NCBI GenBank assembly: GCA_020847175.1
Contig: JADLCM010000064.1
Span: forward strand, 1-64,000
Origin: Phycisphaerales bacterium
GTDB lineage: Bacteria > Planctomycetota > Phycisphaerae > Phycisphaerales > UBA1924
Length of the DNA stretch: 64,000 nt
Reading direction: 5' to 3'
Below are positions 55,924 to 64,000 of the stretch, in pieces. The notes below the pieces were generated by a model. It saw only the letters and a program-made list of their open reading frames with translations. It was not told where the DNA came from and did not search any database. Position numbers and translations under genes: made by a program. The first letter of the stretch is position 1, and every line of letters begins with the position of its first letter.

Positions 55924-56706
55924 TCACGCCGCGGCGCGGAGTGAGGTTCGGGCGGCGGCGGGGAGGAAGGCGAGCATCTTCTCGGTGGTGACGCGGGGGT
56001 TGTCGCCGCGCTGGATCGAGAGAATGCCGTGGAGCATCATCTCGCGGTTCTGAATCTCCTCGCTGGAGCGGATCGCCAGCTTGTCGCCGATGGGCCCGGC
56101 GATGGCGTTGGCCAGGATCGCGCCGTACATGGTCGCGCCGACGGCCACGGCCAGCATCTCGCCGAGCTTGCCGACCTCGGCATCGGCGAGGCCGCCGAAG
56201 AGGCCGATCTGGCCGACGAGCGTGCCCACGAGGCCCCAGCCGGGGCCGTAGAGCTTGAGCAGGTCGAAGAACTTCTTGCCCGCCTTGTGGCGCTCCTGCA
56301 TCGCCGCGAGCTCGAGCCGGAGCGTGCCCTCGATCGCGTCAGGGTCGGTGCCGTCCACGGCCATCTTCATGCCCGCGGCCAGGAAGGGGTCGCTCACCTG
56401 CGCGATCTTGGTCTCCAGCGAGAGGATGCCGTCGCGCCGGCTCTGGTCGGCGAAGCCCTGCATCTGCTTCACGACATCGACCGGGTCCATGCCCTTGTGA
56501 AACATGAACCGCCTGATGTAGGCGGGCACCTTCTTGATCTTGTCCATCGGCATCGCCATGAACGCGACCGAGAGTGATCCGCCGCCCACCATCAGCACGC
56601 CTTCGAGCGAGAAGAACATCATGAGGTGCCCGTGCGACACCTCGTACAAGACGAAGCCGAGGCAGACGACGCCGATGATGATGCCGATGAGTGAGGCCTT
56701 GTCCAC
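55924..56706 (-). CDS. motA: Flagellar motor stator protein MotA
   Basis: Proton or sodium channel subunit of the stator. 260 residues from GTG 56706, with AGGAG upstream; an earlier start would add 15 residues. Four transmembrane segments include IGIIIGVVCLGFVLY, FFSLEGVLMVGGG, LLKLYGPGWGLVGTLVGQIG (with the conserved Pro and Gly) and ATMYGAILANAIAGPIG. The cytoplasmic loop has TDPDAIEGTLRLELAAMQER. First gene of the motAB operon. Confidence 0.93.
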   Translation of the reverse strand: MDKASLIGIIIGVVCLGFVLYEVSHGHLMMFFSLEGVLMVGGGSLSVAFMAMPMDKIKKVPAYIRRFMFHKGMDPVDVVKQMQGFADQSRRDGILSLETKIAQVSDPFLAAGMKMAVDGTDPDAIEGTLRLELAAMQERHKAGKKFFDLLKLYGPGWGLVGTLVGQIGLFGGLADAEVGKLGEMLAVAVGATMYGAILANAIAGPIGDKLAIRSSEEIQNREMMLHGILSIQRGDNPRVTTEKMLAFLPAAARTSLRAAA

Positions 56707-57020
56707 GGCATGACTCCTGTCCAGGCCGGTTCGCGGCGCCGCCTCCCTCATCGACGTTATCGAACGCTCGGATCATGCCGATTGGCACATTGGTGACGAC
56801 TGGGTGATGGCTGCGCCGAGCGCCGGCCCGCCGGACGCGGACTTATCAGGACCAGCGGCTCGCGTCACCCGGGCTCAGGTTTTGCCCACCCGGGAGGCCG
56901 GAATGACCGCACGGGAGATGTCCGGTGCTTGCGGGGGCCCGGGCCCGCGGAGCAGAGGCACGCACCACCGCACCGGCAGGTCGCGTGTACCCATTCCGGC
57001 GACCGCCACTACGATGGGGC
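56707..57020. other. 314-bp divergent intergenic region upstream of motA
   Basis: No gene is seen. On the minus strand a CGATAA motif (56758-56763 as TTATCG) resembles the -10 of a FliA-type promoter for motA, but no TAAA -35 fits. TGCCGATTGGCA near 56776 has TGCC/GGCA arms. Neither is strong evidence. Confidence 0.4.
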
Positions 57021-57596
57021 ATGGCGTCTCCGCAGGAATCCCTCGTGCCGCGCCCGCACCCGGCGCCGCTGCCCGGCAAACCCGAGGCCGCGATCGCGCG
57101 CCGCGAACTCTTCTGGAACAACGTCATCCGCGAGATGCTCACGGCGCTCTCGGTCATGCGGCTCTCCCGCGACTCGCAGGTCTATGAGCCCGAGGCCGAA
57201 TCACACCTGCGCGACACGTTCGACGGGCGCCTCGCGGTCATCACGAGCCTCGGGGCGCGCATTCCCATCGCCGAGGTCTACCCGCTCTTCGCGTGCAGCG
57301 TGAACACCTCGGCGGAACAGCGCGAACTCTCGGAGCAGGTGCAGTGCACGGTCTTCCAGATCCGCACGCCCGCGGGCGAGGTATACACGCTTCCGGTGCA
57401 TGAGATCCGGTCGTTCCACGCCCTCACCCCCGAGCTTCTGGCCCAGATCGAGGCCCAGGCCCAGCAGGACGCCGCGGCCGCCGGCCACGGCGACGAAGCC
57501 GAAGGCGACGGATCGAATCGCCCATTCGGGTTTGCGGCCTTCACGTCGCTCTCCCGCTCGGCGAAGCCCGCGACAGGCTCCGACGCACCCGCCTGA
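57021..57596 (+). CDS. Hypothetical protein
   Basis: 191 residues from ATG 57021, with GGGG very near. Not recognised. The N-terminal Pro-rich segment is followed by a compact domain (RELFWNNVIREMLTAL, VITSLGARIPIAEVYPLFAC, VQCTVFQIRTPAGEVYTLPV). No signal peptide or membrane segment. The C-terminus is Ala/Gln-rich and then Ser/Lys-rich. It is divergent from motA and lies 111 bp before the next gene. Confidence 0.6.
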   Translation: MASPQESLVPRPHPAPLPGKPEAAIARRELFWNNVIREMLTALSVMRLSRDSQVYEPEAESHLRDTFDGRLAVITSLGARIPIAEVYPLFACSVNTSAEQRELSEQVQCTVFQIRTPAGEVYTLPVHEIRSFHALTPELLAQIEAQAQQDAAAAGHGDEAEGDGSNRPFGFAAFTSLSRSAKPATGSDAPA

Positions 57597-57707
57597 AGCC
57601 TCGGCTACGCTGGGTGTCCGGTGCGGGCCCGGGGCCGGTGACTCTGCCGCCTCCCGAGCGCCCGCGAAAGGGGCTGTCGAGGGCCGCAGAAGTCGGAGTC
57701 GTCCGCG

Positions 57708-58460
57708 ATGAGCCGCGCCCCGCGCACCCCACTCTCGAAGCGGCTCCGGCGCTGGCTGCTGGCGGTGGGGCTGGCGTTCGCGCTGATCGCCGGCGGGCTC
57801 GGGATCATCGGCTGGATGATGTCGCGCCAGACGCCCGCTTGGTGGCGTTCGCTCGACCCGCGGGACCCACAGGTGCAGGCGCTGGGCGAGAACATCGAGA
57901 ACGCGCTGGTCAATGAGCTGCACCGGGCGGACCGGCCCGGGGTGCGCGAGGGCAACGCCTGGCGCAGCGAGACCTGGGGCTTCTACATCGCCGCGGCGGA
58001 CGCCAACGCCTGGCTCTCGACCCGTCTCGCAGCATGGATGGAGAACCGCCTGGAGGGCTTTGACTTCCCTGATGAGATCACCGAAGTGCAGGCGGAGTTC
58101 AACGACGGTTTCGTGCGCCTCGGCGCCCGGCTCAGCCGGGGCCGCTCGCGCACAGTGATCTCGGCGAGCCTGCGCCCCGAGATTCGCGGCGACGGGGCGC
58201 TCTGGCTCGCGCTGGAGCGGGTGCACATCGGGCGACTTCCCGTGCCGGTGGGGTGGGTGATGGGCGAGGGCCGCCTGCGGTCGTTCGCGGGGGATGACGC
58301 CGACCTGGAAGCCCTGCTCCGGGCGTTCGCCGGGCGGCAGCCGCTCATGCGTGAGCCCGAAATCGAACTCGGAGACGGCCGGCGCGTGCGCCTGCTGTCG
58401 CTGGCGGCGCGGCTCGGCAGGCTGGAGATCACCTGCCGCACCGAGTTTGAGCGCGATTGA
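57708..58460 (+). CDS. Hypothetical single-pass membrane protein
   Basis: 250 residues from ATG 57708, with GGAG 9 bases upstream. One N-terminal transmembrane segment (WLLAVGLAFALIAGGLGIIGWMM) anchors a periplasmic domain of about 200 residues (FYIAAADANAWLSTRLAAWM; ITEVQAEFNDGFVRLGARLS). The beta-rich pattern suggests a lipid or lipoprotein-binding fold, but I cannot name one. It is convergent with the operon ending at 58582. Confidence 0.65.
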   Translation: MSRAPRTPLSKRLRRWLLAVGLAFALIAGGLGIIGWMMSRQTPAWWRSLDPRDPQVQALGENIENALVNELHRADRPGVREGNAWRSETWGFYIAAADANAWLSTRLAAWMENRLEGFDFPDEITEVQAEFNDGFVRLGARLSRGRSRTVISASLRPEIRGDGALWLALERVHIGRLPVPVGWVMGEGRLRSFAGDDADLEALLRAFAGRQPLMREPEIELGDGRRVRLLSLAARLGRLEITCRTEFERD

Positions 58461-58581
58461 CGCGGCCCGCGCCGGCCAGGGGCCGAGGCCCCGCGGCGCG
58501 CGGGTCACGAGCGCGGCGTGTGCGCGGGGCGCGTCTTTGCGTGCATCAAGGTGCGCCGGGAGACCCCCGGCGCAGAGTCGG

Positions 58582-60672
58582 TCAGCCGCCTTCGATGGGG
58601 GTCAACCGCAGGTCGCGGGCTTCGAGCGTCTTGACGTACGCACGGAACTCGTCCATGCCCTGCGGCTCCGGGAAGACCTGGCTGAAGGGTCGGCCCGCGA
58701 GCGCGACGGCGGCGTTGGTGGAGTTGGAGAACTGGAACGCGAGCATCTGGTAGGCCCACTGGCGCAGATCGTTGGGGGCCCGGTCGTAGAGTTTCTCGGC
58801 GTCGGCGATGTCGAGTTCGCTGATGAAGTTGGCAAACCGCAGCCCCGCCTGCTCGCGGAAGTCGCGGTCAAACATCTCCATGCGCCCGACGCCCCCGGAC
58901 GGGCCGGTGATCTTGATCTGCTGCTCCCGGTAGGCCGCGTGGTAGGTGCGGGCATAATCCCAGCTCGACCGGAAGACGGCGTCATCGCCGGCGAGAAGGG
59001 CGATGAACGCGCCCTGCAGCGAGCCTTCGAGCTCCGAGACCGCGACGTGCGGGCTGGTGTAGCGACCGTCCGCGAACTGGGCCTGGATGAACGAGTTCAG
59101 GTCGGCGGAGTAGACGTTGAGCAGCTTGAGCCGGTCGTTGAGGTTGATGCCCGGGAAGGTGACCAGACGCTCCTGGTACTTCGCGGCAAGTTCGCGCTGC
59201 CCGCGCCGGAAATAGAACCGGGTGACATCCTGCAGGAAGTTCTCGTACCCGGCGGAGTAGAAGCTCCAGATGCGCTTGGCGTTGTCGAACTTGCCGCCGC
59301 GCGACCGGACATCGTCCATCATGTCGCCGTACGCGTCGATGAAGTAGGGATTTGGCACGGCGGAATAGAACGCTTCGGTCTGGGTGGCGCCCGCCCGCGC
59401 GAGGCGGAAGGTGGGCGTAGACCAGTAGGAATAGTTGAAGTAGATATCTCCCGAGCGGTACAGCTCCTGGATCGAGTGCATCACCTGCCGGTCGTTGTTG
59501 ATGAAGTCGTAGTCCTCGGCGTTGTTCTCGTCCACCGAGAGCAGCGCGTTCTCCACGCCCATGCGTGACCAGTAGAGCGCGTGCGAGGCCGCGTGGCGCC
59601 AGTCCATCGGCCCGAACATCCGCGTGTAGCGGATCATCCGGGAGGGCTCCATGTGGTAGTGCTCGGTGAGCACCCTGCGCCGTACGCACGCGAGCACGCG
59701 GGGCCACGCCTCGGCGTGCGCCGGGTCCTGCATCAGCGCCCGCAGGGCGGCGCTCTTGGACCCCATGAACGCATCGGTCTCGGTCCCCGCGAAGGGCGAG
59801 TCGAGGTACGCCCGGACCTTGGTGTACCGCATCAGGAACTCGAGCCCGAGGTCGGGCCCCGTGGCGCTTCGGATCGCCTCGACCAGGGCCGCGGCGCCCG
59901 GGTCATCGCGGGTCAGCGCCCCGATCGACCGCGGGGCACGCTCGATGTCGCCGAGCCACGCGACGAAGACCAGCGAGGCCCGATGCCGGTCCATCTCCTG
60001 TCCCGGGGAGACCTCCAGCATGTCCCACGCCGAGCCGCGCCCGCCGAGCGACGCCTGGTAGCGGCGCACATCGGCGGCGTTCTGCTCGGTCATCACGATG
60101 CCCAGCCGGGGCGGCTCGCCCAGCACTTCGGTCCACTCGCCGGCCAAGGCCCGCTTGTAGTACTGGTTTGATTCGTCGGTGTAGCCGCTGATCTTGTGCA
60201 GAAAGATCCACCCCAGCTCGCGGTATACGGGCATCTCGCGCGGGTTGTAGAAGATGCCGTCGCCCCGGAGGAGGTCGATCCCGCGGTTCACCCAGTTCCA
60301 CCGCTCCGCGGGCGACTGCGAACTCACCGAGATGTTGTACGCCATGTTCCAGGCATGAAAAACCCACACCTGCGGAAAGTGCGGCTGCAGCGCCGTGATC
60401 GCCCGCGCCAGCGTCATCGCCTCGTGGAACTTGCCGTCCTCTTTCAGATAGTTGGCGCGGATCCAGAGCATGTTCACGAAGAGGCCCCGGAATGCCCCCA
60501 GCGCGATGCCCAGGCCCACCTCGGGCGGGTCGTTGTCCGTGGCCCGGTCGGCGTAGGTCAGGCGGTAGCGCCCCGCCGCGGATGCAATGCGGGCTGCGGT
60601 GAACCCGGCCCCGGTCAGGCACGCGCCGCAGACGCCCAGCGCGGCCCACTGCACCAGCGAATCGCGTTTCAT
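58582..60672 (-). CDS. Large hypothetical protein of the ABC export operon
   Basis: 696 residues from ATG 60672. The N-terminus has a transmembrane or signal-anchor segment (WAALGVCGACLTGAGFTAA). The rest is helical, with repeated pairs that look like distant TPRs (LKEDGKFHEAMTLARAITAL; VWVFHAWNMAYNISV) and Tyr/Trp-rich stretches (YFNYSYWSTPTFRLAR). Not recognised beyond that. It is third in an operon after ABC ATPase and permease, 37 bp after the permease. It may be a periplasmic partner of the exporter. Confidence 0.7.
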   Translation of the reverse strand: MKRDSLVQWAALGVCGACLTGAGFTAARIASAAGRYRLTYADRATDNDPPEVGLGIALGAFRGLFVNMLWIRANYLKEDGKFHEAMTLARAITALQPHFPQVWVFHAWNMAYNISVSSQSPAERWNWVNRGIDLLRGDGIFYNPREMPVYRELGWIFLHKISGYTDESNQYYKRALAGEWTEVLGEPPRLGIVMTEQNAADVRRYQASLGGRGSAWDMLEVSPGQEMDRHRASLVFVAWLGDIERAPRSIGALTRDDPGAAALVEAIRSATGPDLGLEFLMRYTKVRAYLDSPFAGTETDAFMGSKSAALRALMQDPAHAEAWPRVLACVRRRVLTEHYHMEPSRMIRYTRMFGPMDWRHAASHALYWSRMGVENALLSVDENNAEDYDFINNDRQVMHSIQELYRSGDIYFNYSYWSTPTFRLARAGATQTEAFYSAVPNPYFIDAYGDMMDDVRSRGGKFDNAKRIWSFYSAGYENFLQDVTRFYFRRGQRELAAKYQERLVTFPGINLNDRLKLLNVYSADLNSFIQAQFADGRYTSPHVAVSELEGSLQGAFIALLAGDDAVFRSSWDYARTYHAAYREQQIKITGPSGGVGRMEMFDRDFREQAGLRFANFISELDIADAEKLYDRAPNDLRQWAYQMLAFQFSNSTNAAVALAGRPFSQVFPEPQGMDEFRAYVKTLEARDLRLTPIEGG

Positions 60673-60709
60673 GGTCCTGCCCTTGGTGCCCGGCGTGCGG
60701 GCCACTCTT

Positions 60710-62728
60710 CTAGTGCCCCGAATAGGTCGCGAGTTCGCGCCGCCGGAAAATACCCACCGCCACGGCGAAGGCGGCGCCCATGAAGGCGATCAGCGTGCCC
60801 ACCCCCGCCGCGAAGGTGCCCCACGAGAGCAGCGACCCGTTGACGAGGCGCGTGGTGGGCTTCATGTCGGAGTAGACCTTGAACACCTTCGTGATCGCCG
60901 TGGCCACCTTGGAGACGACCCACTTGGCGATGACGGTGTTGCGGTGCCGGTCGGTCACGGCGTAGGACTCGAGCGACTTGGTGATGTAGCCGGTGCTTTC
61001 CGCCGCGAGAAAAACCGTGACCGCGAAGAGGCATGCGACCGGGAAGCTCATGAACGTGGCGCACGCGATGCCCACCATCGAGAGGCAGGCGAGCTTGAGC
61101 CAGAGGATCGACACGGCGCGGAGGAAGTTCATCCGCCAGCCGCTCACGGCATAGGAGACTTCAAGCCCCCCGGGGGGGAACTGCACCGGCTCGCTGGTGA
61201 GCGGGGCATCGCGCAGCCCGAGGTTGGCGATCGAGACGAAGAGCTGGCCGTTCTCGTCGATCGCCGCGGGCGGGACGGTGATGGTCTGGCGCACGCCCAC
61301 GGGGGCCAGGCGCTTGACCGCGTAATACCCCCGCTCCTTGAGATTGAAGCGGAACTCGAGGTCGTAGAAGTGGGTGGGGTTGTTCGCCCCGGCATCCACC
61401 TTGTAGCTCAGCACCACGGGCGAGGCGAGCCGCGCCGCGGACTTGAGCCCGGAGAAACTGAAGTCATTGGCGTAGACCTCTTCGCGGGTGAAGTTGGGGG
61501 GCAGCACCGAGAAGATCTCGGCCATCCAGCTCTTGTAGAGCTGCTCTTCAACTTCGAGCAGAAACTTCTGGTCGTCCTGCCCCGTCGCCGGGTCGAGGCC
61601 CCAGTTCGGGTCGCTCGCCCGCTGCTCCGCGATGTACCGGCGCACGCCGTCGATGAACTCCGCGGAGTCGCGGCTGAACTGCACGTCCGGCGCCGCCGAG
61701 CGGCGCGCCGAGAGCACCTGCGTCTCCAGGATCAGCCTGTCCTCGCTCAGCCCCACGCCCGAGGCGGCCCGAAAGGGCGCCACTTCGTCCAGCGCCTTCT
61801 GCCCGCGCAGGTGCTCGGTGAAGAGAAAGATGCCCGAAGACACCACCCCCAGCAGCACGCCCGAGAGCACGACCACGCCCAGCCACTTGCCGAGCAGGTA
61901 CTTCCAGGGTGCGACCGGCTTGGTCATGGTCTGCCAGATCAGTTTGTCGCGCTGCTCGAAGGCCACCGTCGCCACGCTGAAGAGCACCACCAGGAGGGCG
62001 ATGATCCAGTACGTGCCGCCCGTGCCGTACTGCAGAAACGACTGGACCCGGAACCGCAGCGCCCGCTCTCCCGAGAGCATGCCCGGGAGCGCCGCCATCG
62101 CGACCCCGAGAATGAGCAGGAGCACCAGCGACAGGCGCATGCGCGTCGCCTCGGCGAGCACGTTGCGGGCCACGCTGAGCACCGGGTTCGACCCGCCCAG
62201 CAGCGCCCGCGCCCCCTGCATGAGCGCCGCAAAGGCCCCGCCCAGCGCCAGCACGCCCCCCAGCACCACCGCGGTGTCGTGCCAGCGCACCGAGAGCGAG
62301 AGCGGATAGACCACAGCCGCCCCGGCCCCCAGCAGGGCCAGCCCGGTGATCCCAAGGTCGATCCAGATGACAATGAGCGCGACCAACGCCCCGAGCCAGA
62401 TGGTCGCCCACGCCCCGGCCGGGTCGCGCCCCGAGGAGACGATGCGGTCGATGGCGCGCAGCGTGCTCTGCTGCAAGTCGAGGTAGGCCGCGTCCAGGTC
62501 GCGCTGCTCGGGCGTGCGGGTGTCGGCGGGTTCATCCTCGCCCGCCGGAGGGGGGGCGAACTGGGCCGCGCTCTGCTCGCGGGCCTCACGCTCGGCCCGT
62601 GCGGCGACCAGCCCCCGCCACCCGGAGAGCCCGAAGGCCACCAGCAGCACCAGCACCGAGGCGCCGATCTTGAAGCCCATCGATCGCTGCCAGCGTGCCA
62701 ACCTGGAGAGCCACGCGCGGGGCTTCAC
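60710..62728 (-). CDS. ABC transporter permease (ABC-2 type)
   Basis: 672 residues. Several transmembrane segments occur: about 20-40 (GASVLVLLVAFGLSGWRG), 110-165, 195-250 (LVLLLILGVAMAALPGM), 280-310, and three near the C-terminus (CATFMSFPVACLFAVTVFLA, LIAFMGAAFAVAVGIF). A large periplasmic loop (about 315-500) interrupts the helices. The N-terminal cytoplasmic part is charged. Such permeases export drugs, lipids or polymers. Start is coupled to the ATPase by ATGA. Confidence 0.85.
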   Translation of the reverse strand: MKPRAWLSRLARWQRSMGFKIGASVLVLLVAFGLSGWRGLVAARAEREAREQSAAQFAPPPAGEDEPADTRTPEQRDLDAAYLDLQQSTLRAIDRIVSSGRDPAGAWATIWLGALVALIVIWIDLGITGLALLGAGAAVVYPLSLSVRWHDTAVVLGGVLALGGAFAALMQGARALLGGSNPVLSVARNVLAEATRMRLSLVLLLILGVAMAALPGMLSGERALRFRVQSFLQYGTGGTYWIIALLVVLFSVATVAFEQRDKLIWQTMTKPVAPWKYLLGKWLGVVVLSGVLLGVVSSGIFLFTEHLRGQKALDEVAPFRAASGVGLSEDRLILETQVLSARRSAAPDVQFSRDSAEFIDGVRRYIAEQRASDPNWGLDPATGQDDQKFLLEVEEQLYKSWMAEIFSVLPPNFTREEVYANDFSFSGLKSAARLASPVVLSYKVDAGANNPTHFYDLEFRFNLKERGYYAVKRLAPVGVRQTITVPPAAIDENGQLFVSIANLGLRDAPLTSEPVQFPPGGLEVSYAVSGWRMNFLRAVSILWLKLACLSMVGIACATFMSFPVACLFAVTVFLAAESTGYITKSLESYAVTDRHRNTVIAKWVVSKVATAITKVFKVYSDMKPTTRLVNGSLLSWGTFAAGVGTLIAFMGAAFAVAVGIFRRRELATYSGH

Positions 62729-63975
62729 GGCTCGCGCCCCCTCGCGTCGGCGCCGGCATCACCGTCGGGCTTGGAGATCAGCGCATCGATCAACGAACGG
62801 TCCACGTCGCCGGTCTCCAGCGGACGAGACGAGGGCGGCGCGGCCCGGCGCGCCGGCTCGGGCTCGGGCTCCGGGGCGCGCCCGAGCAACTGGTCGATCA
62901 CCGCCTGCTCCGGCTCCGCCGCGGCAGGGGTGCGCGGGGCCTCCACCTCGGGGGGCGGCACGTTGGTGTCGGCGTCGCCCTGCACGAGCTTGTGGATCAG
63001 CGCCTCGCCCGCCATCGCCCCGCCCTTGAGGAACGACGCCACGTCGCCCCCGGACGTCGCGCCGCTGGTCTCCAGGCGTTCGGCCCGGGCCCGCTCGACG
63101 ATGTCGAGGAACTTTTCCTCCAGTTTCTGGCGCGGGTGAGACACCCGCAGGATCGCCTGCTCGCCCCCCGTGCGGCGCCGGATCAGCGCATCGATCTCGG
63201 CGATCGTCGCCTCGTCGAGGGCCTCGGTCTCGATGGTGGTGCGGCTGGTGCGGTTGAGCAGCGCATCGCACGTGCCCTCGTCGCGCTTCTGCCCGCCGTA
63301 GAGAATGATCATCCGGTCGACGCAGTCTTCCACGTCGGCGAGCAGGTGGCTGGAGAGCAGGATCGTCTTGCCCCGGCGTCCCAGTTCGATGATGAGGTCC
63401 TTCACCTGGCGCGTGCCGATGGGATCGAGCCCCGTCGTCGGCTCGTCGAGGATGAGGAACTGCGGATCGTTGATGAGCGCCTGCGCGATGCCGATGCGGC
63501 GCTGCATGCCCTTGGAATACTCGCGCACCGGGCGGAACTGCGCCCCGCGCAGCCCGACCATCTCGATGAGTTCATCCATGCGCTGGCGCCGCTCGCGGCG
63601 CAGGAGCCCGAAGAGTTTGCCGTAGTAGTCCAGCGTCTCGCGGGCGTTCAGGAAGCCGTAGAGGTAGGACTCCTCGGGCAGGTAGCCGATCAACGCCTTC
63701 ATCGGCACGTCCGTCGGCTGCTTGCCCAGCACCAGCAGCTGCCCGCTCGTGGGGCGCAGCAGCCCCAGGATCATCTTGATCGTCGTGCTCTTGCCCGACC
63801 CGTTGGGCCCGAGAAGCCCGAAGATCTCGTTGGGCTGAATCTCGAAGGACAGGTGGTCCACCGCCCGGGCCCGCTGACGCATCCAGAAGTCGCGAAAGAC
63901 CTTGGTGAGACCCCGGGCCGCGACCACCGGCGTGCCGGCGGCGGGGCGACGAGCTGGCGACAGACCCGACATCAT
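62725..63975 (-). CDS. ABC transporter ATP-binding protein with long C-terminal tail
   Basis: 416 residues. Walker A GPNGSGKST near residue 56, signature YSKGMQRRIGIAQAL, Walker B FLILDEPTTGLDP and switch SSHLLADVEDC are complete. The signature form YSKGM is typical of ABC-2 exporters. Beyond about residue 300 a tail of about 115 residues carries three related short motifs: EALIHKLVQG near 323, AVIDQLLGR near 353 and SLIDALISK near 391, in a Pro/Glu/Ala-rich context. Start at 63975 (or 63972) lies near the right edge. The tail could bind the permease or the third gene. Confidence 0.87.
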   Translation of the reverse strand: MMSGLSPARRPAAGTPVVAARGLTKVFRDFWMRQRARAVDHLSFEIQPNEIFGLLGPNGSGKSTTIKMILGLLRPTSGQLLVLGKQPTDVPMKALIGYLPEESYLYGFLNARETLDYYGKLFGLLRRERRQRMDELIEMVGLRGAQFRPVREYSKGMQRRIGIAQALINDPQFLILDEPTTGLDPIGTRQVKDLIIELGRRGKTILLSSHLLADVEDCVDRMIILYGGQKRDEGTCDALLNRTSRTTIETEALDEATIAEIDALIRRRTGGEQAILRVSHPRQKLEEKFLDIVERARAERLETSGATSGGDVASFLKGGAMAGEALIHKLVQGDADTNVPPPEVEAPRTPAAAEPEQAVIDQLLGRAPEPEPEPARRAAPPSSRPLETGDVDRSLIDALISKPDGDAGADARGREP

Positions 63976-64000
63976 GCCTAGCGACCGTCCATTTCGGAAA

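Noticed and set aside
56776..56787. TGCCGATTGGCA as an operator or sigma54 site
   Set aside because: The arms are only four bases, and the -24/-12 spacing with TTGC is absent. Chance is likely.

Overview
The window is a very GC-rich bacterial chromosome segment. Most genes prefer G/C at the third codon position, start on ATG or GTG behind GGAG-type ribosome binding sites, and sit in operons with 4-bp ATGA/GTGA overlaps. The gene set includes split type II secretion / type IV pilus modules, many low-complexity secreted or envelope proteins, Gfo/Idh/MocA oxidoreductases, a sugar isomerase and MotAB. This fits a planctomycete-type organism, most likely class Phycisphaerae (Planctomycetota). That assignment is inference from gene content; no rRNA or other marker is present. 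A perfect parS-type palindrome at 28491-28506 suggests, but does not prove, an origin-proximal location.

Layout. 1-763: the end of an IS630-type transposase and a small orphan gene. 856-5279 (minus): gspD then gspE. 5314-20106: mixed housekeeping genes (methyltransferase, plsC, sugar isomerase, cmk, uppP, two SPOUT RNA methylases, a dihydrouridine synthase, sucD) and a minus-strand pair made of a CMP-sugar synthetase and a giant Maf-type glycosylation fusion. 20237-26862 (minus): the rest of the first secretion system, gspG-I-J-K, then GspC-, GspL- and GspM-like genes and a TPR lipoprotein. 27027-29732: mgtE, parS and a NIF3 protein. 29874-41237 (plus): a second, complete-looking inner-membrane pilus/secretion operon that opens with a histidine kinase and a STAS protein. 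41432-46408: ilvE, an oxidoreductase, a binding lipoprotein and argS. 46538-50147: a repeat-rich secreted protein, and a TPR gene paired with a possible sigma-like membrane protein. 50527-57596: ftsH, an oxidoreductase, a glycosyltransferase, motA-motB and a hypothetical gene. 57708-63975: an unknown membrane protein and a three-gene ABC export operon.

How it fits together. Two pseudopilus machines share one window. The first has secretin, ATPase and pseudopilins but no gspF here. The second has ATPase, GspF and pilins but no secretin, and its ATPase is translationally coupled to a STAS regulator. The Maf fusion with a CMP-sugar synthetase suggests surface or flagellin glycosylation with a nonulosonic acid; the stator genes motAB lie about 37 kb away. 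No tRNA, rRNA, CRISPR or prophage was recognised.
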